Below, in pieces: positions 1-8,378 of a stretch of 64,000 nucleotides of DNA. Positions within the stretch are counted from its first letter, which is position 1, and each line of letters opens with the position of its first letter. A program made the position numbers and the translations under genes. The stretch comes from Pirellulales bacterium (GTDB lineage Bacteria; Planctomycetota; Planctomycetia; Pirellulales; JANQPP01). The stretch is taken from the NCBI GenBank assembly GCA_028289405.1, contig JANQPP010000211.1, positions 1-64,000 of the forward strand, given 5' to 3'. The notes beneath the pieces were generated by a model. That model was given only the letters and a program-made list of their open reading frames with translations, was not told the DNA's origin and ran no database searches.

Positions 1-1
1 A

Positions 2-373
2 CAACGAGGCGGCGTCTTCTTGCCCCGCTACGAGCTTCAACCGAGATACACGACGCACGCGACGCTCGAGTGCCCACCCTGGTCGGATGCCGACTTACCC
101 CACCTTGATCCGCCAACGGACTCGCAACGAAACGTTTGTGCGTCGATGATGCTGGAACTGATCGATTGGATTCGGAGCTACGAGGTGTCCATCGTCGAGC
201 GGTTGGGAATCGAGTACCGCCGATCGACGCTGATCAAGTGGGACAACGGCAAGCGACCAATCATTCCTGCGGAGGAAATGGCGCGCACGTGGCGGATGTT
301 AGGCGTCGCGATCGCCGATCAACCTGAGCACTTCATTCCCAGCCTTGAGGGCCGGAGCCGCCGACATGCATGA
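2..373 (+). CDS. Hypothetical protein, C-terminal part (5' end outside window)
   Basis: The reading frame is open from the first bases of the window to a TGA at 371-373, so this is probably the C-terminal 123 residues of a longer protein. A TTG at 20 could start a 117-residue protein, but nothing upstream in frame stops it. The visible part is soluble and Trp-rich, with a segment IDWIRSYEVSIVERLG followed by RSTLIKWDNGKRPIIP. I do not recognise a family. Its stop overlaps the likely ATG of the next gene (366) by 8 bases, which suggests translational coupling of the two. Confidence 0.5.
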   Translation, partial: QRGGVFLPRYELQPRYTTHATLECPPWSDADLPHLDPPTDSQRNVCASMMLELIDWIRSYEVSIVERLGIEYRRSTLIKWDNGKRPIIPAEEMARTWRMLGVAIADQPEHFIPSLEGRSRRHA

Positions 374-1847
374 TGTGACGGCACTTCCGATTGACCGGTT
401 CGTTGTCGAAGCAGCGGCTGTGGCGTTGACCGTGATATTCCTGGAGCCTCAGGCGTGGTTCATCGTGAGGTCTACAGAGCGACCGAAGATCGCTGATCGC
501 CGTCGAGCCGCTCGGTGGGCGGCCATGACGTCGACGCTGCTGGCAATCGCGGTAGGTGTGGCAATGCCCGATAAAACCGCCGCCTGTCCCTTCTGCGTTG
601 CCGTATCCAACACGCTAACCGACGAATTGCGGGAAGCCTCGGCGGCAGTACTGGCCGAGTGCGTCGGTCCGGCCGCGACTCGGCCAGCGGACGCACAGCG
701 GCGCGTGGCCCCAGTGCCGTTTCACGAGTTTCGTGTGGTCGAGGCGATCAAGGGACCGGAGCACAGGCTCGGCAATGTAACGCGGGGTGCCACGCTTCAA
801 GCATTCTCCAATGCCGGCATCCGCCCCGGCCAGATTTGTCTGATCTTGGGCTACGACGACTCGCCGTTACAGTGGGGCACTCCGATGGGTGTTACCGCGG
901 CGCAAGCCGACTACCTGCGCGGACTGGCGAAGCTGCCTGCAGACAACCCTCAACGATTAGAGTATTTCCTGCCGTTTCTCGATCATGCCGACAAGCTGAT
1001 CGCCGATGATGCCCACAACGAATTCGCCATGGCCTCGCTGGCCGACGTGTCCACGCTGCGCGAACGACTGGATCGGGCGGCGATATGGCGACAGCTCCGC
1101 GATTCCGACTTGCCGGTGCATCGCCGCCGCCTTTGTTGGACTTTGCTCGGCATTTGCGGCAGCGAGGCGGACACCAAATTCGTCGAGGAATTGATCCGCC
1201 TCAGCCATGTCCATCAGGAATTCAAGGCGGGTCTGGACGCGGCACTGGGCTGCTACTTGACGCTGGGCGGTGAGCGCGCGTTGGCCGCGGTCGAGCAGGA
1301 TTACTTGGGCAACCCCGCCGCGGAGTACACCGACACCTTTTCGGCCATCATGGCGATACGCGTCCATGGCACGGAGTTGAAGCAGTTTCCGCAAGCTCGC
1401 TTGGCTGCAGCTCTACGGTTGGTGCTAAATCGACCGCCGTTGGCCGACCTGGTGATTCCAGACTTGGCTCGCTGGCAAGATTGGTCCGTGATTGATCGGC
1501 TAACGGAGTTGTTCGTTAGCGCTGGCCCGGACATCGAGTTCATTCGCGTGCCGATCGTGCGTTACCTGTTGGTCTGTCCATTACCCGAAGCGTCTGCGGC
1601 GCTCGAGCATCTGCGGCAGGTTGATCCTCAGTCCGTCGACCGAGCAAAGAACTTTTTCTCCCAAACCGCTAGCGGCAACGCGGACATCTTGGTCGAGCGA
1701 CCGGCCGCCTTCACCTTGTGGAAAGGTTTGATCTTCCTGGCAGGAGTGAGTGCTTGCATTGTTGCCGCAGCGTTGCTGCGGAGGCGCAGGTCGTCCTCGA
1801 ATTGTTCTTCCGATTCGAATCGTGAACTTCCCTTAGCCGGGGATTAA
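366..1847 (+). CDS. Secreted, C-terminally anchored 'CPFC' protein, HEAT-like
   Basis: Predicted 493-residue exported protein of unknown function. A hydrophobic export segment (MTSTLLAIAVGVAM) is followed at once by the motif CPFC, a layout I associate with planctomycete envelope proteins. The body is alpha-helical and Leu/Ala-rich like HEAT or TPR scaffolds. Near the C-terminus one transmembrane helix (LIFLAGVSACIVAAALL) is followed by an Arg-rich cytoplasmic tail. The start is uncertain: ATG 366 has a GGAG eight bases upstream and overlaps the preceding gene, but GTG 465 or ATG 525 would place the signal peptide at the true N-terminus. It precedes a prepilin-peptidase-like gene in the same direction, so both may belong to one envelope operon. 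Confidence 0.7.
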   Translation: MHDVTALPIDRFVVEAAAVALTVIFLEPQAWFIVRSTERPKIADRRRAARWAAMTSTLLAIAVGVAMPDKTAACPFCVAVSNTLTDELREASAAVLAECVGPAATRPADAQRRVAPVPFHEFRVVEAIKGPEHRLGNVTRGATLQAFSNAGIRPGQICLILGYDDSPLQWGTPMGVTAAQADYLRGLAKLPADNPQRLEYFLPFLDHADKLIADDAHNEFAMASLADVSTLRERLDRAAIWRQLRDSDLPVHRRRLCWTLLGICGSEADTKFVEELIRLSHVHQEFKAGLDAALGCYLTLGGERALAAVEQDYLGNPAAEYTDTFSAIMAIRVHGTELKQFPQARLAAALRLVLNRPPLADLVIPDLARWQDWSVIDRLTELFVSAGPDIEFIRVPIVRYLLVCPLPEASAALEHLRQVDPQSVDRAKNFFSQTASGNADILVERPAAFTLWKGLIFLAGVSACIVAAALLRRRRSSSNCSSDSNRELPLAGD

Positions 1848-1872
1848 GCAACGCCCAACGGAGTATAGGCAG

Positions 1873-3567
1873 GTGAACCACTCCAGCATCCAGCCCGAAA
1901 CTGCCAGTGAGTATCGTCCTGGCGCGATGCCGCGATCTGTCTGGCGGCGGACGTTGCCGGGCGAGTATCTATCGCTCGTTCTGATGTTACACGCTGGATT
2001 TGGTTCAATGGTTTGGGCTGCTAGTTCGGTTCAAGCCCCGGCTGGCCTGTTGTTTGTGGCAGTTGGTCTTTGGATTGTTTGTCGGGCTACCGGTGCGTTC
2101 TCGCAGCGCGCCTTCACGCCGTTTGTCACCGCCGGGCTGCTCGCCGCTTTATTCGGTCGATGGACACAGGATTTTGGACTCCCCGTCGCGAACATGGCGA
2201 TTTTTTCTACGCCGGTCTTCATTGCCATGTTGGGTTTGGTGTTGTTCTTGGACTTAACCGAGTTTGCGTTCTTGCCCGCCCCGGCAGCAGCGGGCCGTTG
2301 GCTGTGGAGTCGAAACTGGTATCGAATCGCCGCTTGGTCCTTCGTGATCACGTTTCTGATCTACATGGTCGTGATTCCCATCGCGGATTGGATTATGCAA
2401 CTCAACAATCCCCCGAAGTCAATTCGCGTCGTGGAGGATATGTCGCTGGCGGAACAAGTGCGTTTGCGCAGTATGGAGGCAATGGCCACCTTTTGGTTCT
2501 TCGCTTTAGGAGCGACAGTCGGAAGTTTTCTCAATGTCGTGGCCTACCGAATGCCGCGCGGCGAATCGGTTGTGTTTCGGAGTTCACGTTGTCCGCATTG
2601 CGGAGTAAAGATTAAGGGCCGCGATAACGTCCCGATATTTGGCTGGTTACTCCTTGACGGACGTTGCCGTAACTGCCAAACGGCCATCTCGTTTCGTTAC
2701 CCGACTGTCGAGTTGGTAACCGCTGCAATCTTTTTGTTGCTATATTTCGTCGAATTGATTTCCGGTGGTGCCAATATCCCTGTGCGCCTGCCCAATGCCT
2801 ATCACGGGGTTGTGTGGATCATTTTCTACACGAAGTGGGATTTGGTCGCGTTGTATTGTTTCCATTGTTTTGCTTTGAGCGCACTGCTGGCTTGGACGCT
2901 AATCGATATCGATTGTCAACGAGTTCCGTCCTGGGCGTATTGGTTTGTGGGTGCGATCCTTTGCTTCCTGACTTTGCTCTGGCCCGATCTGCTCCCCGTA
3001 ACGTGGGCACAGAAAGTGGCGTTCGGGATTGAAGTACCAGAGTGGATGTCAGATATGGGAACGGGTATCGTCGGAGGGTTGAGCGGCGCGCTGTTAGGTG
3101 GGGTCGCAGCACAAGCGTTGAAGGTCCGTCAACACAAGGCATGCGACGAAGCAGCGCCGACCGAAACAATGTCCGCCGGCGGTCCAATGGCCATGCTCGG
3201 CATGATCGTCGGTCTCTCGGTTGGCTGGCAGGCGGCCCTTGGCGTGTGGCTCCTGACGCTCGCAATACGGCCCATCACTTCTGTCGTGGCCAGCCGTTGG
3301 AGTTTAACCGAACCGCCCATGTCGGCTAATCTGATGGTCGCGTATCTAATTCACTTGATCTGTTGGAATTGGCTTACGGTCAGTTGGTGGCCGAGTAATG
3401 CAACGACTCCCATCTCGTGGGTTTTCTTATCAGCATGTTTTTTAGCACTTTGGCTTGTGAACCGATTTCTGCCAGTAGCGTACCGTCCCATTCGCGACTC
3501 AAGTCATAGCAGGACAACCGCCAGCATGACGGCCGATCTACCGTCATCGGACGCTACGAGTTCCTAG
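1873..3567 (+). CDS. Prepilin peptidase-like (A24) membrane protein, GxGD not seen
   Basis: Polytopic membrane protein of 564 residues, longer than the usual 230-290 residues of type IV prepilin peptidases. The N-terminal A24 region is clear: GSFLNVVAYRMPRGESVV, then two CxxC pairs (CPHC and CRNC) that normally bind zinc. The first catalytic aspartate is in TLIDIDCQRVPSW. The second, in the GxGD motif, appears absent: the corresponding stretch before GLSVGWQ reads GGPMAMLGMIVG. The family cleaves and N-methylates prepilins at the inner membrane; this copy may be inactive or do something else. The start is GTG with GGAG about nine bases upstream. A DUF1559 pseudopilin, a typical substrate, lies at 24.7 kb but not beside it. 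Confidence 0.8.
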   Translation: MNHSSIQPETASEYRPGAMPRSVWRRTLPGEYLSLVLMLHAGFGSMVWAASSVQAPAGLLFVAVGLWIVCRATGAFSQRAFTPFVTAGLLAALFGRWTQDFGLPVANMAIFSTPVFIAMLGLVLFLDLTEFAFLPAPAAAGRWLWSRNWYRIAAWSFVITFLIYMVVIPIADWIMQLNNPPKSIRVVEDMSLAEQVRLRSMEAMATFWFFALGATVGSFLNVVAYRMPRGESVVFRSSRCPHCGVKIKGRDNVPIFGWLLLDGRCRNCQTAISFRYPTVELVTAAIFLLLYFVELISGGANIPVRLPNAYHGVVWIIFYTKWDLVALYCFHCFALSALLAWTLIDIDCQRVPSWAYWFVGAILCFLTLLWPDLLPVTWAQKVAFGIEVPEWMSDMGTGIVGGLSGALLGGVAAQALKVRQHKACDEAAPTETMSAGGPMAMLGMIVGLSVGWQAALGVWLLTLAIRPITSVVASRWSLTEPPMSANLMVAYLIHLICWNWLTVSWWPSNATTPISWVFLSACFLALWLVNRFLPVAYRPIRDSSHSRTTASMTADLPSSDATSS

Positions 3568-3727
3568 ATGAATTCAAACCGGGCGTAGCGCCTTCGTCCA
3601 TTTTGAACGCTACACAGGTAAAAATCGGCGCGCAGATCCGGCTGACTGCCCCATGCCGAGAATTGTACACGTCAGTGCGTGAACCAGCCCGGTTCCGCGC
3701 GCCGTCAAACCCCTGGTGAGCAGTAAA

Positions 3728-4075
3728 TCAATTGACGATAGACACCGGCCCATGATCGTCGCAGTGATCGCCGTGCGGATGGTGAAGATGCCCATCTACA
3801 AGATAGTCGACGTGGTCGCCGTGGGGCACCGGTTCGTGTCCGCATCCAGGACCGTGAACATGGTCGGGATCGTGTCCCTCGCAAGAGTGTTCGGGCGTGC
3901 AGCCGGCTGGATTGGCGTCGCTAACCTCTAAAGTGTGCTCTTCGATTTGGCCGTCCGCGCGGACATGATGTAAGTGACCATCGTGCAAGTAGTCCACGTG
4001 GTCATTGTGCTGAATTCCGGTGTGCTCGCAGTCCGGACCGTGTTCATGGTCGTGATTGGCATGCAATTTGGTCAT
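3728..4075 (-). CDS. His-rich metal-binding protein with repeated DHVDYL modules
   Basis: A 115-residue soluble protein very rich in His, Asp and Cys. Two similar modules are visible: DHVDYLHDGHLHHVR near the N-terminus and DHVDYLVDGHLHHPHGDH near the C-terminus, joined by HGPDCEH and HGPGCGH segments. No signal peptide is seen, so it is probably cytoplasmic. The composition suggests buffering or delivery of zinc, cobalt or nickel; that is inference. The ATG lies one base after the TGA of the ArsR gene, with AAGGAG seven bases upstream inside the end of that gene, so the two are co-transcribed and translationally coupled. Similar proteins occur with metal-responsive regulators in Proteobacteria, as far as I recall. 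Confidence 0.8.
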   Translation of the reverse strand: MTKLHANHDHEHGPDCEHTGIQHNDHVDYLHDGHLHHVRADGQIEEHTLEVSDANPAGCTPEHSCEGHDPDHVHGPGCGHEPVPHGDHVDYLVDGHLHHPHGDHCDDHGPVSIVN

Positions 4076-4076
4076 G

Positions 4077-4388
4077 TCAATGCTCCTTTTTTGGGGGGGA
4101 CTCTTCCATCGCGTGCATGACCCCGTTGGTCACTAGGCGCGAAATATGTTCGTCGGCGAGTGCATAGAAAACATGCTTGCCCACGCGCCGCGAGCGAACA
4201 ATCCGCTCACTCTTGAGTAGTCGCAGTCGCTGTGAAATTGCTGGCATTGGCTCGTCGAGCATGGTGCAGATTTCCGAAACACACCGTTCCGCGGCTTCGA
4301 GCAGCATCAGTATCCGCAACCGCTGGGGATCACCCAGGGCGCGAAAGATCGCCGCGGCTCGTTCGCAGGCCTGTAGGTCAACCTGCAT
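4077..4388 (-). CDS. ArsR/SmtB-family metal-sensing repressor (SmtB/CzrA type)
   Basis: A 103-residue winged-helix repressor. The DNA-reading segment is MPAISQRLRLLKSERIV and the wing RRVGKHVFYAL. Helix alpha-5 carries D79-x-H81-x10-H92-x2-E95, the metal site of SmtB/CzrA-type zinc or cobalt sensors. The arsenic site of ArsR (ELCVCDL) is not present; there is instead RCVSEIC. The start MQVDLQ was chosen because family members begin about here; the frame stays open further upstream without homology. It is divergent from the ZIP transporter gene and precedes the His-rich gene by one base. Expected role: release of DNA when zinc or a related metal is in excess. Confidence 0.88.
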   Translation of the reverse strand: MQVDLQACERAAAIFRALGDPQRLRILMLLEAAERCVSEICTMLDEPMPAISQRLRLLKSERIVRSRRVGKHVFYALADEHISRLVTNGVMHAMEESPPKKEH

Positions 4389-4485
4389 CGGTGATCCGCG
4401 ATGCTCGTCACCGTTGCACTGGGGATCGTCGTTGGGCTCTCGGACGCTCTTCGACACTGCCGCCTTCGGAAGTTTAATTTCACAG

Positions 4486-4501
4486 TTGCAAACTATTGCA
4501 A
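4486..4501. promoter_or_regulatory. Candidate metal-repressor operator 1 (TTGCAA-N4-TTGCAA)
   Basis: A perfect inverted repeat, TTGCAA-ACTA-TTGCAA, lies about 100 bases before the ArsR start and 240 bases before the ZIP start. A TATAAT-like hexamer (4505-4510) adjoins it. Palindrome plus promoter-like hexamer between divergent metal genes fits an operator for the ArsR protein, or for the Fur-family protein at 6.1 kb. Binding is inference. Confidence 0.5.
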
Positions 4502-4686
4502 GTATATAATTGATTCTGCTCCCGTCAAGCCAAGAAACTTGGTCGTTCGTAGCAAAAGTTGGAAGACTTCCGGGTTTCGAGCAGCAGTCGCGGCTGCAAT
4601 TCCTGTTACAGCTTAATCCAGGGAGTTTTTGCGAACCTTCCAAACGTCTTCCTGCGGCCACACTCTACCGACGTGGCCGGCGGCAT

Positions 4687-4703
4687 ATGCAAACGCTTTG
4701 CAT
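4687..4703. promoter_or_regulatory. Candidate metal-repressor operator 2 (ATGCAAA-CGC-TTTGCAT)
   Basis: A perfect 7+3+7 palindrome sits 38 bases before the ATG of the ZIP transporter. It shares TGCAA...TTGCA with the palindrome at 4486-4501. Its place just upstream of the ribosome-binding site suits repression of the transporter. It resembles TGCAA-type sites of some Fur-superfamily regulators (Mur-like), so the binder could be the Fur-type protein rather than ArsR. Confidence 0.5.
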
Positions 4704-4741
4704 TCGCGTATGTTGTGCGTGTTCGTTGGGAAAGGAAAATC

Positions 4742-5656
4742 ATGTCGCCACTGGTATTGCTCGTCATCTACTGCCTGCTGATCATCGTCGCTTCGCTGGC
4801 TGGTGGGCGGTTGTCGTCATTGCTAAGGATGACTCACCTCCGGACCCAGTTATTGATGAGTGGTGTGGGCGGTCTAATGCTAGGCATCGCCCTCCTGCAC
4901 TTACTTCCTCACGGCGCGGAGATGCTCCGTTCGAGTGCTACCGCCGGCGCGGGCGCGCTGACCGGGCTCATCGTGATGTTCTTGTTGGTTCGGCTGTTCC
5001 ACACGCACGAGCATGGGGTGCCGGTCACCGAGAACGGCGCCGGCGTCGAGACAGATCATTCCGATCTCCACGATCATCACCACCACGACAAGGATGCCAG
5101 AGGGCTGAGTTGGGCGGGTCTTTTTGCGGGTCTGCTCCTGCACACGTTGCTTGACGGCGTGGCGCTCGCCAGCAGCGTGATCGTGGACGCTGAGCATGCA
5201 ACATGGTTGGGGCTGGCAGGCCTGGGGACGTTTCTGGCAGTTGCCCTGCACAAGCCACTCGACGCGTTCGCGATAACGTCGGTGATGAACAAGCAAAACT
5301 GGCCCACACCCGCGCAGAACGCCGCCAACTTCGTTTTTTCGCTGGCCTGCCCAATTGGAGCGATCGCCTTCTACTTTGGTGCAACGGCGCTGGTTGATAG
5401 CTCCGCCCTGCTCGGTTGGGGGTTGGCTGTCTCGGCCGGTTTATTCATTGGCATTGCGCTGGCCGACCTGCTGCCGGAAGTCGCCTTTCACGATCACGAC
5501 CGCGGTAAGCTCACGGCGGCGCTCCTTCTGGGAGTTGCGGTTGCGGTCGGAATTGAAAACCTTCCGGGGCACGAACACGGAGCCCATCAGCCGGACGTCC
5601 GCGAGAACGACGCCCATCTGCACAGTGATCACGGTCACGCCGGCCACCGGCACTGA
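4742..5656 (+). CDS. ZIP-family metal transporter
   Basis: A 304-residue inner-membrane protein with about eight hydrophobic segments, typical for ZIP metal permeases. A cytoplasmic His-rich loop (HDHHHHDKD) follows the third segment. Helix 4 carries HTLLDGVALASS and helix 5 ALHKPLDAFAI, the paired His-containing motifs that line the ZIP metal path; the second reads HK where HE is usual. A His-rich tail ends the protein. ATG 4742 was chosen because GGAAAGGAAAA precedes it closely and the hydrophobic N-terminus starts there. Divergent from the ArsR gene with two palindromes between. Expected role: zinc or other divalent metal movement into the cytoplasm. Confidence 0.88.
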   Translation: MSPLVLLVIYCLLIIVASLAGGRLSSLLRMTHLRTQLLMSGVGGLMLGIALLHLLPHGAEMLRSSATAGAGALTGLIVMFLLVRLFHTHEHGVPVTENGAGVETDHSDLHDHHHHDKDARGLSWAGLFAGLLLHTLLDGVALASSVIVDAEHATWLGLAGLGTFLAVALHKPLDAFAITSVMNKQNWPTPAQNAANFVFSLACPIGAIAFYFGATALVDSSALLGWGLAVSAGLFIGIALADLLPEVAFHDHDRGKLTAALLLGVAVAVGIENLPGHEHGAHQPDVRENDAHLHSDHGHAGHRH

Positions 5657-6125
5657 CTCCTGGTGGACCTGCCGACCGGCGAGCAACTCGGCGTTCTGAG
5701 TGAGATGATTGGCAGATTTCCGCCACAGGCTCGATCAATGCCTGCATATCCATTTCACTCGGAAGTGCATATGGATTGCCCTCACGATCATTTCGTGGGC
5801 AAGGTCATTTGCGGCCGAGGTGAACCGAAATTCATCGTAGCGATATTCAGCGGAACGCGAATTTTCCCTAATCTGCGGTCACGCGAGCATCAGACGGCGA
5901 CGACGTTGGAATCAACGCAACGTCAGATGCATCAAGCCCGTTACGATGGTAGAGTTGGGAAGAACCTGACCGAATTGAGCGAAACAGGTCCTAAAAGCGC
6001 GCAATTGCTCACAACCCAAGTTGCGATGACACGGTGGATCCGTGTTTCAGGGTACGTCCGCCCGATAATTCCACATTGAGGTCCGAGCGCAGCCGTCGGT
6101 GATGACGTAGATATTGGTGAAGTAG
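5657..6125. other. Intergenic stretch without a convincing gene
   Basis: About 470 bases separate the ZIP and Fur-type genes. One open frame on the plus strand (5663-6079) has no recognisable motif and a composition unlike its neighbours, so I do not call it. No TGCAA palindrome or terminator hairpin was seen here. Confidence 0.4.
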
Positions 6126-6551
6126 ATGCCGGAACCGAAAACGGAAGATCTCAGGCGAACGATACGCGAAGCGGGATTGCGTGCTACACCAGCTCGCGTC
6201 GCAACGCTGAATTTGTTGCATGGCGCCACATCTCCTCTTACACACGCCGACGTGGCAGAGCACTTGGCCGAACGAGGCATCGACAAGGCGACAGCCTATC
6301 GCAACTTGAATGACATGACTGACGCCGGGCTGCTTCGCCGGACAGAGTTGGGCGACCATGTGTGGCGATTCGAGCCGGTCGGTGAAGGCGAGCATGCACA
6401 CGCCACTCATCCCCACTTTGTATGCGTGGATTGTGGCCGCGTATCCTGCCTGAATGGGATTAAGTTGACCGAAAAGAGCTTGACAGCAAGTAGGCAGATT
6501 GGAGAGGTTACGGAGATTCTGCTCCGTGGTCACTGTAAAATCTGTACTTGA
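6126..6551 (+). CDS. Fur-family metal-responsive transcriptional regulator
   Basis: A 141-residue Fur-family regulator. The N-terminal winged helix includes LRATPARVATLNLLH and the recognition helix region KATAYRNLNDMTDAGLL. The dimerisation and metal domain has HAHATHPHFVCVDCG, giving regulatory His residues and the first CxxC of the structural zinc site; the second is GHCKIC at the C-terminus. The family covers iron (Fur), zinc (Zur), manganese (Mur) and peroxide (PerR) sensors. The surrounding zinc and cobalt genes make Zur- or Mur-like sensing more likely than iron, but sequence alone does not decide. It lies 88 bases upstream of the DmeF-like exporter in the same direction. Confidence 0.88.
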   Translation: MPEPKTEDLRRTIREAGLRATPARVATLNLLHGATSPLTHADVAEHLAERGIDKATAYRNLNDMTDAGLLRRTELGDHVWRFEPVGEGEHAHATHPHFVCVDCGRVSCLNGIKLTEKSLTASRQIGEVTEILLRGHCKICT

Positions 6552-6639
6552 TTTCGCCGTGAACGAACGTTGTCGTCGCTGGACATTTTAACCGAATACT
6601 TTACTCCAACGAGGCAATGTAGCCGGACGAGAGCGGCGT

Positions 6640-7689
6640 ATGCACGATGACAACCTACATCTTTGGCAGCACGGCCATTCTTTTGGGCAGGAGAAGAAGC
6701 GTCCGGGCGAGTTGCGCACGATCATCGTAATTGCTGTTACGGCAACGATGATGGTTGTCGAGATCACTACGGGTATCTTGTTCGGCTCGATGGCTTTGTT
6801 GGCCGACGGATTGCATATGGCGTCACACGCTGCGGCGCTCAGTATATCGGCGTTCGCCTACATCTACGCTCGGCGTCATGCACATGATCAGCGGTACAAC
6901 TTTGGCACAGGCAAAGTGAATTCGCTCGGCGGGTTCACTGGAGCTGTACTCTTGGCGATCTTCTCGCTAATGATGGCTTGGGAAAGTTTGGTCCGGCTGT
7001 TACACCCCGTGGATATCGCGTTCAACCAAGCGATCCTGGTTGCCGTTGTCGGGCTCCTAGTGAACGGCGCGTCGGTATTCATTCTTGGGCATCAGCACGA
7101 ACACGACCATGCGAGTGGGCCCGAGAATTGCGATGATAGTGATCATGGACACGCCGACCGATCGCACCAACAACAGGAATATCATCGTCCTTACCACCAT
7201 CATCACGACCACAATTTGCGGGCTGCCTATTTTCATGTCTTGGCTGACGCACTCACTTCGCTACTGGCGATCTTTGCCTTATTGGCTGGTAAGTACTACG
7301 GTCTGAATTGGATGGACCCGTTCATGGGCATCGTTGGCGCGATCCTCGTCGCCCGGTGGTCATTAGGTTTGCTGCATACGACCAGTGCGGTCTTATTGGA
7401 TCGCCAAGGCCCAGAACGACTTCGAAACGCCATCCGCGAGAGTATCGAAAGCGATAACGATGATCGAGTTGTCGATTTGCATCTATGGTCGATCGGACCA
7501 AACATTTATGCAGTGGAACTGGCGATTGTTACTCACAATCCGCGGTTACCTGATCACTACAAAAATACGCTTCCCAAGGAGATGGGCCTCGCTCACGTGA
7601 CCGTTGAAGTTCACTATCGCGTTCACCATGATGAACCGGAAAAGACGGACGCAATGTGGTCGAGTCTCTCAGCGGCAAAGCGGCTATAG
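6640..7689 (+). CDS. dmeF: CDF cation efflux transporter, DmeF-like
   Basis: A 349-residue cation diffusion facilitator. Six transmembrane helices are visible; helix 2 has LLADGLHMASHAAAL and helix 5 AAYFHVLADALTSLL, with metal-binding Asp/His positions. A His-rich loop (HRPYHHHHDHN) separates helices 4 and 5, and a cytoplasmic C-terminal domain follows. The order NLRAAYFHVLADALTS...MDPFMGIVGA is typical of the DmeF branch, which exports Co(II) and Ni(II) in proton antiport. ATG 6640 is the first Met in frame. The gene closes the metal island and is followed by transposase relics. Confidence 0.87.
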   Translation: MHDDNLHLWQHGHSFGQEKKRPGELRTIIVIAVTATMMVVEITTGILFGSMALLADGLHMASHAAALSISAFAYIYARRHAHDQRYNFGTGKVNSLGGFTGAVLLAIFSLMMAWESLVRLLHPVDIAFNQAILVAVVGLLVNGASVFILGHQHEHDHASGPENCDDSDHGHADRSHQQQEYHRPYHHHHDHNLRAAYFHVLADALTSLLAIFALLAGKYYGLNWMDPFMGIVGAILVARWSLGLLHTTSAVLLDRQGPERLRNAIRESIESDNDDRVVDLHLWSIGPNIYAVELAIVTHNPRLPDHYKNTLPKEMGLAHVTVEVHYRVHHDEPEKTDAMWSSLSAAKRL

Positions 7690-7729
7690 CTTACAAGATC
7701 AATGAAGAAAAGATCCGAGGGATAAAACT

Positions 7730-7930
7730 AAGAGATAGTGATCCACGTGCAATAACAGGCGAGAGTGGCCGGAAAGGGGGCAAGGACGGTAAATTTCGGA
7801 CCGCCGATTCCAGTGGATCTTGAGACGTCGAAATTGGTGGAGCCGACTGATGGCGCGCTCGACGAACCTGCGCAATTCGACCAAACTGTGGTCAAGGGCT
7901 GCTTGTTTTGAGAGCACCGGCTCAATGCCC
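7730..7930 (-). pseudogene. IS5-family transposase relic, C-terminal fragment
   Basis: The minus strand encodes a fragment matching the C-terminal part of IS5-type DDE transposases: GIEPVL, then RRFVERAISRLHQFRRLKIHW, where the E is the catalytic glutamate position. After RSEIY the expected F-LALACxLI segment continues in another frame, so it is frameshifted. No N-terminal part, start or terminal repeats were found. It directly abuts a plus-strand relic of another IS5-type transposase. Confidence 0.65.
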
Positions 7931-7964
7931 AACGGCGTTTGCTTTAGCCGATGCTTGGGTTCTT

Positions 7965-8378
7965 GCCTCACTGCGGGCAAGAAAATCACAGGACGCAAGC
8001 GGCATCTGGCGGTCGTGGTGCACGGCGGTTACTGGCAAAACCATGACGGGGCGATTTTCGTGCTGGGGAAATTGAAGCAGCGATTCCGGCGAATTCGCGT
8101 CGTGTTCGCCGACGCAGCCTATAAGCGCTGCAGCCTACCCGAATAGGTGAAACAAACATTTGACTACACACTGAAACCGTGCTCAGATCGGTGGGCACCA
8201 AAGGGTTTATCGTGCTGCACAAACGGTGGATCGTGGAACGGACCTTCGCCTGGCTGACACACGCCACCGACGCCTCGCCAAAGACTACAAACGCACCACC
8301 GCCTCCAGTGAGGCTATGGTCCATATCGCCATGATTCGCCTCATGTCCCGCCGCCTGGCACGTGCAAGCGATTTTTGA
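7965..8378 (+). pseudogene. IS5-family transposase relic, frameshifted
   Basis: The plus strand carries a decayed IS5-type transposase in pieces. The frame ending at 8146 has GKKITGRKRHLAVVVHG and RFRRIRVVFADAAYKR with the second catalytic Asp. A second frame holds GFIVLHKRWIVERTFAWL with the catalytic Glu, and a third holds RRLAKDYKRTTASSEAM to a stop at 8376-8378. A stop and at least two frameshifts make it inactive. The N-terminal half is missing. Confidence 0.8.

Noticed and set aside
5663..6079. Possible 138-residue gene between ZIP and Fur-type genes
   Set aside because: No ribosome-binding site, no motif, and a composition unlike the neighbouring genes.
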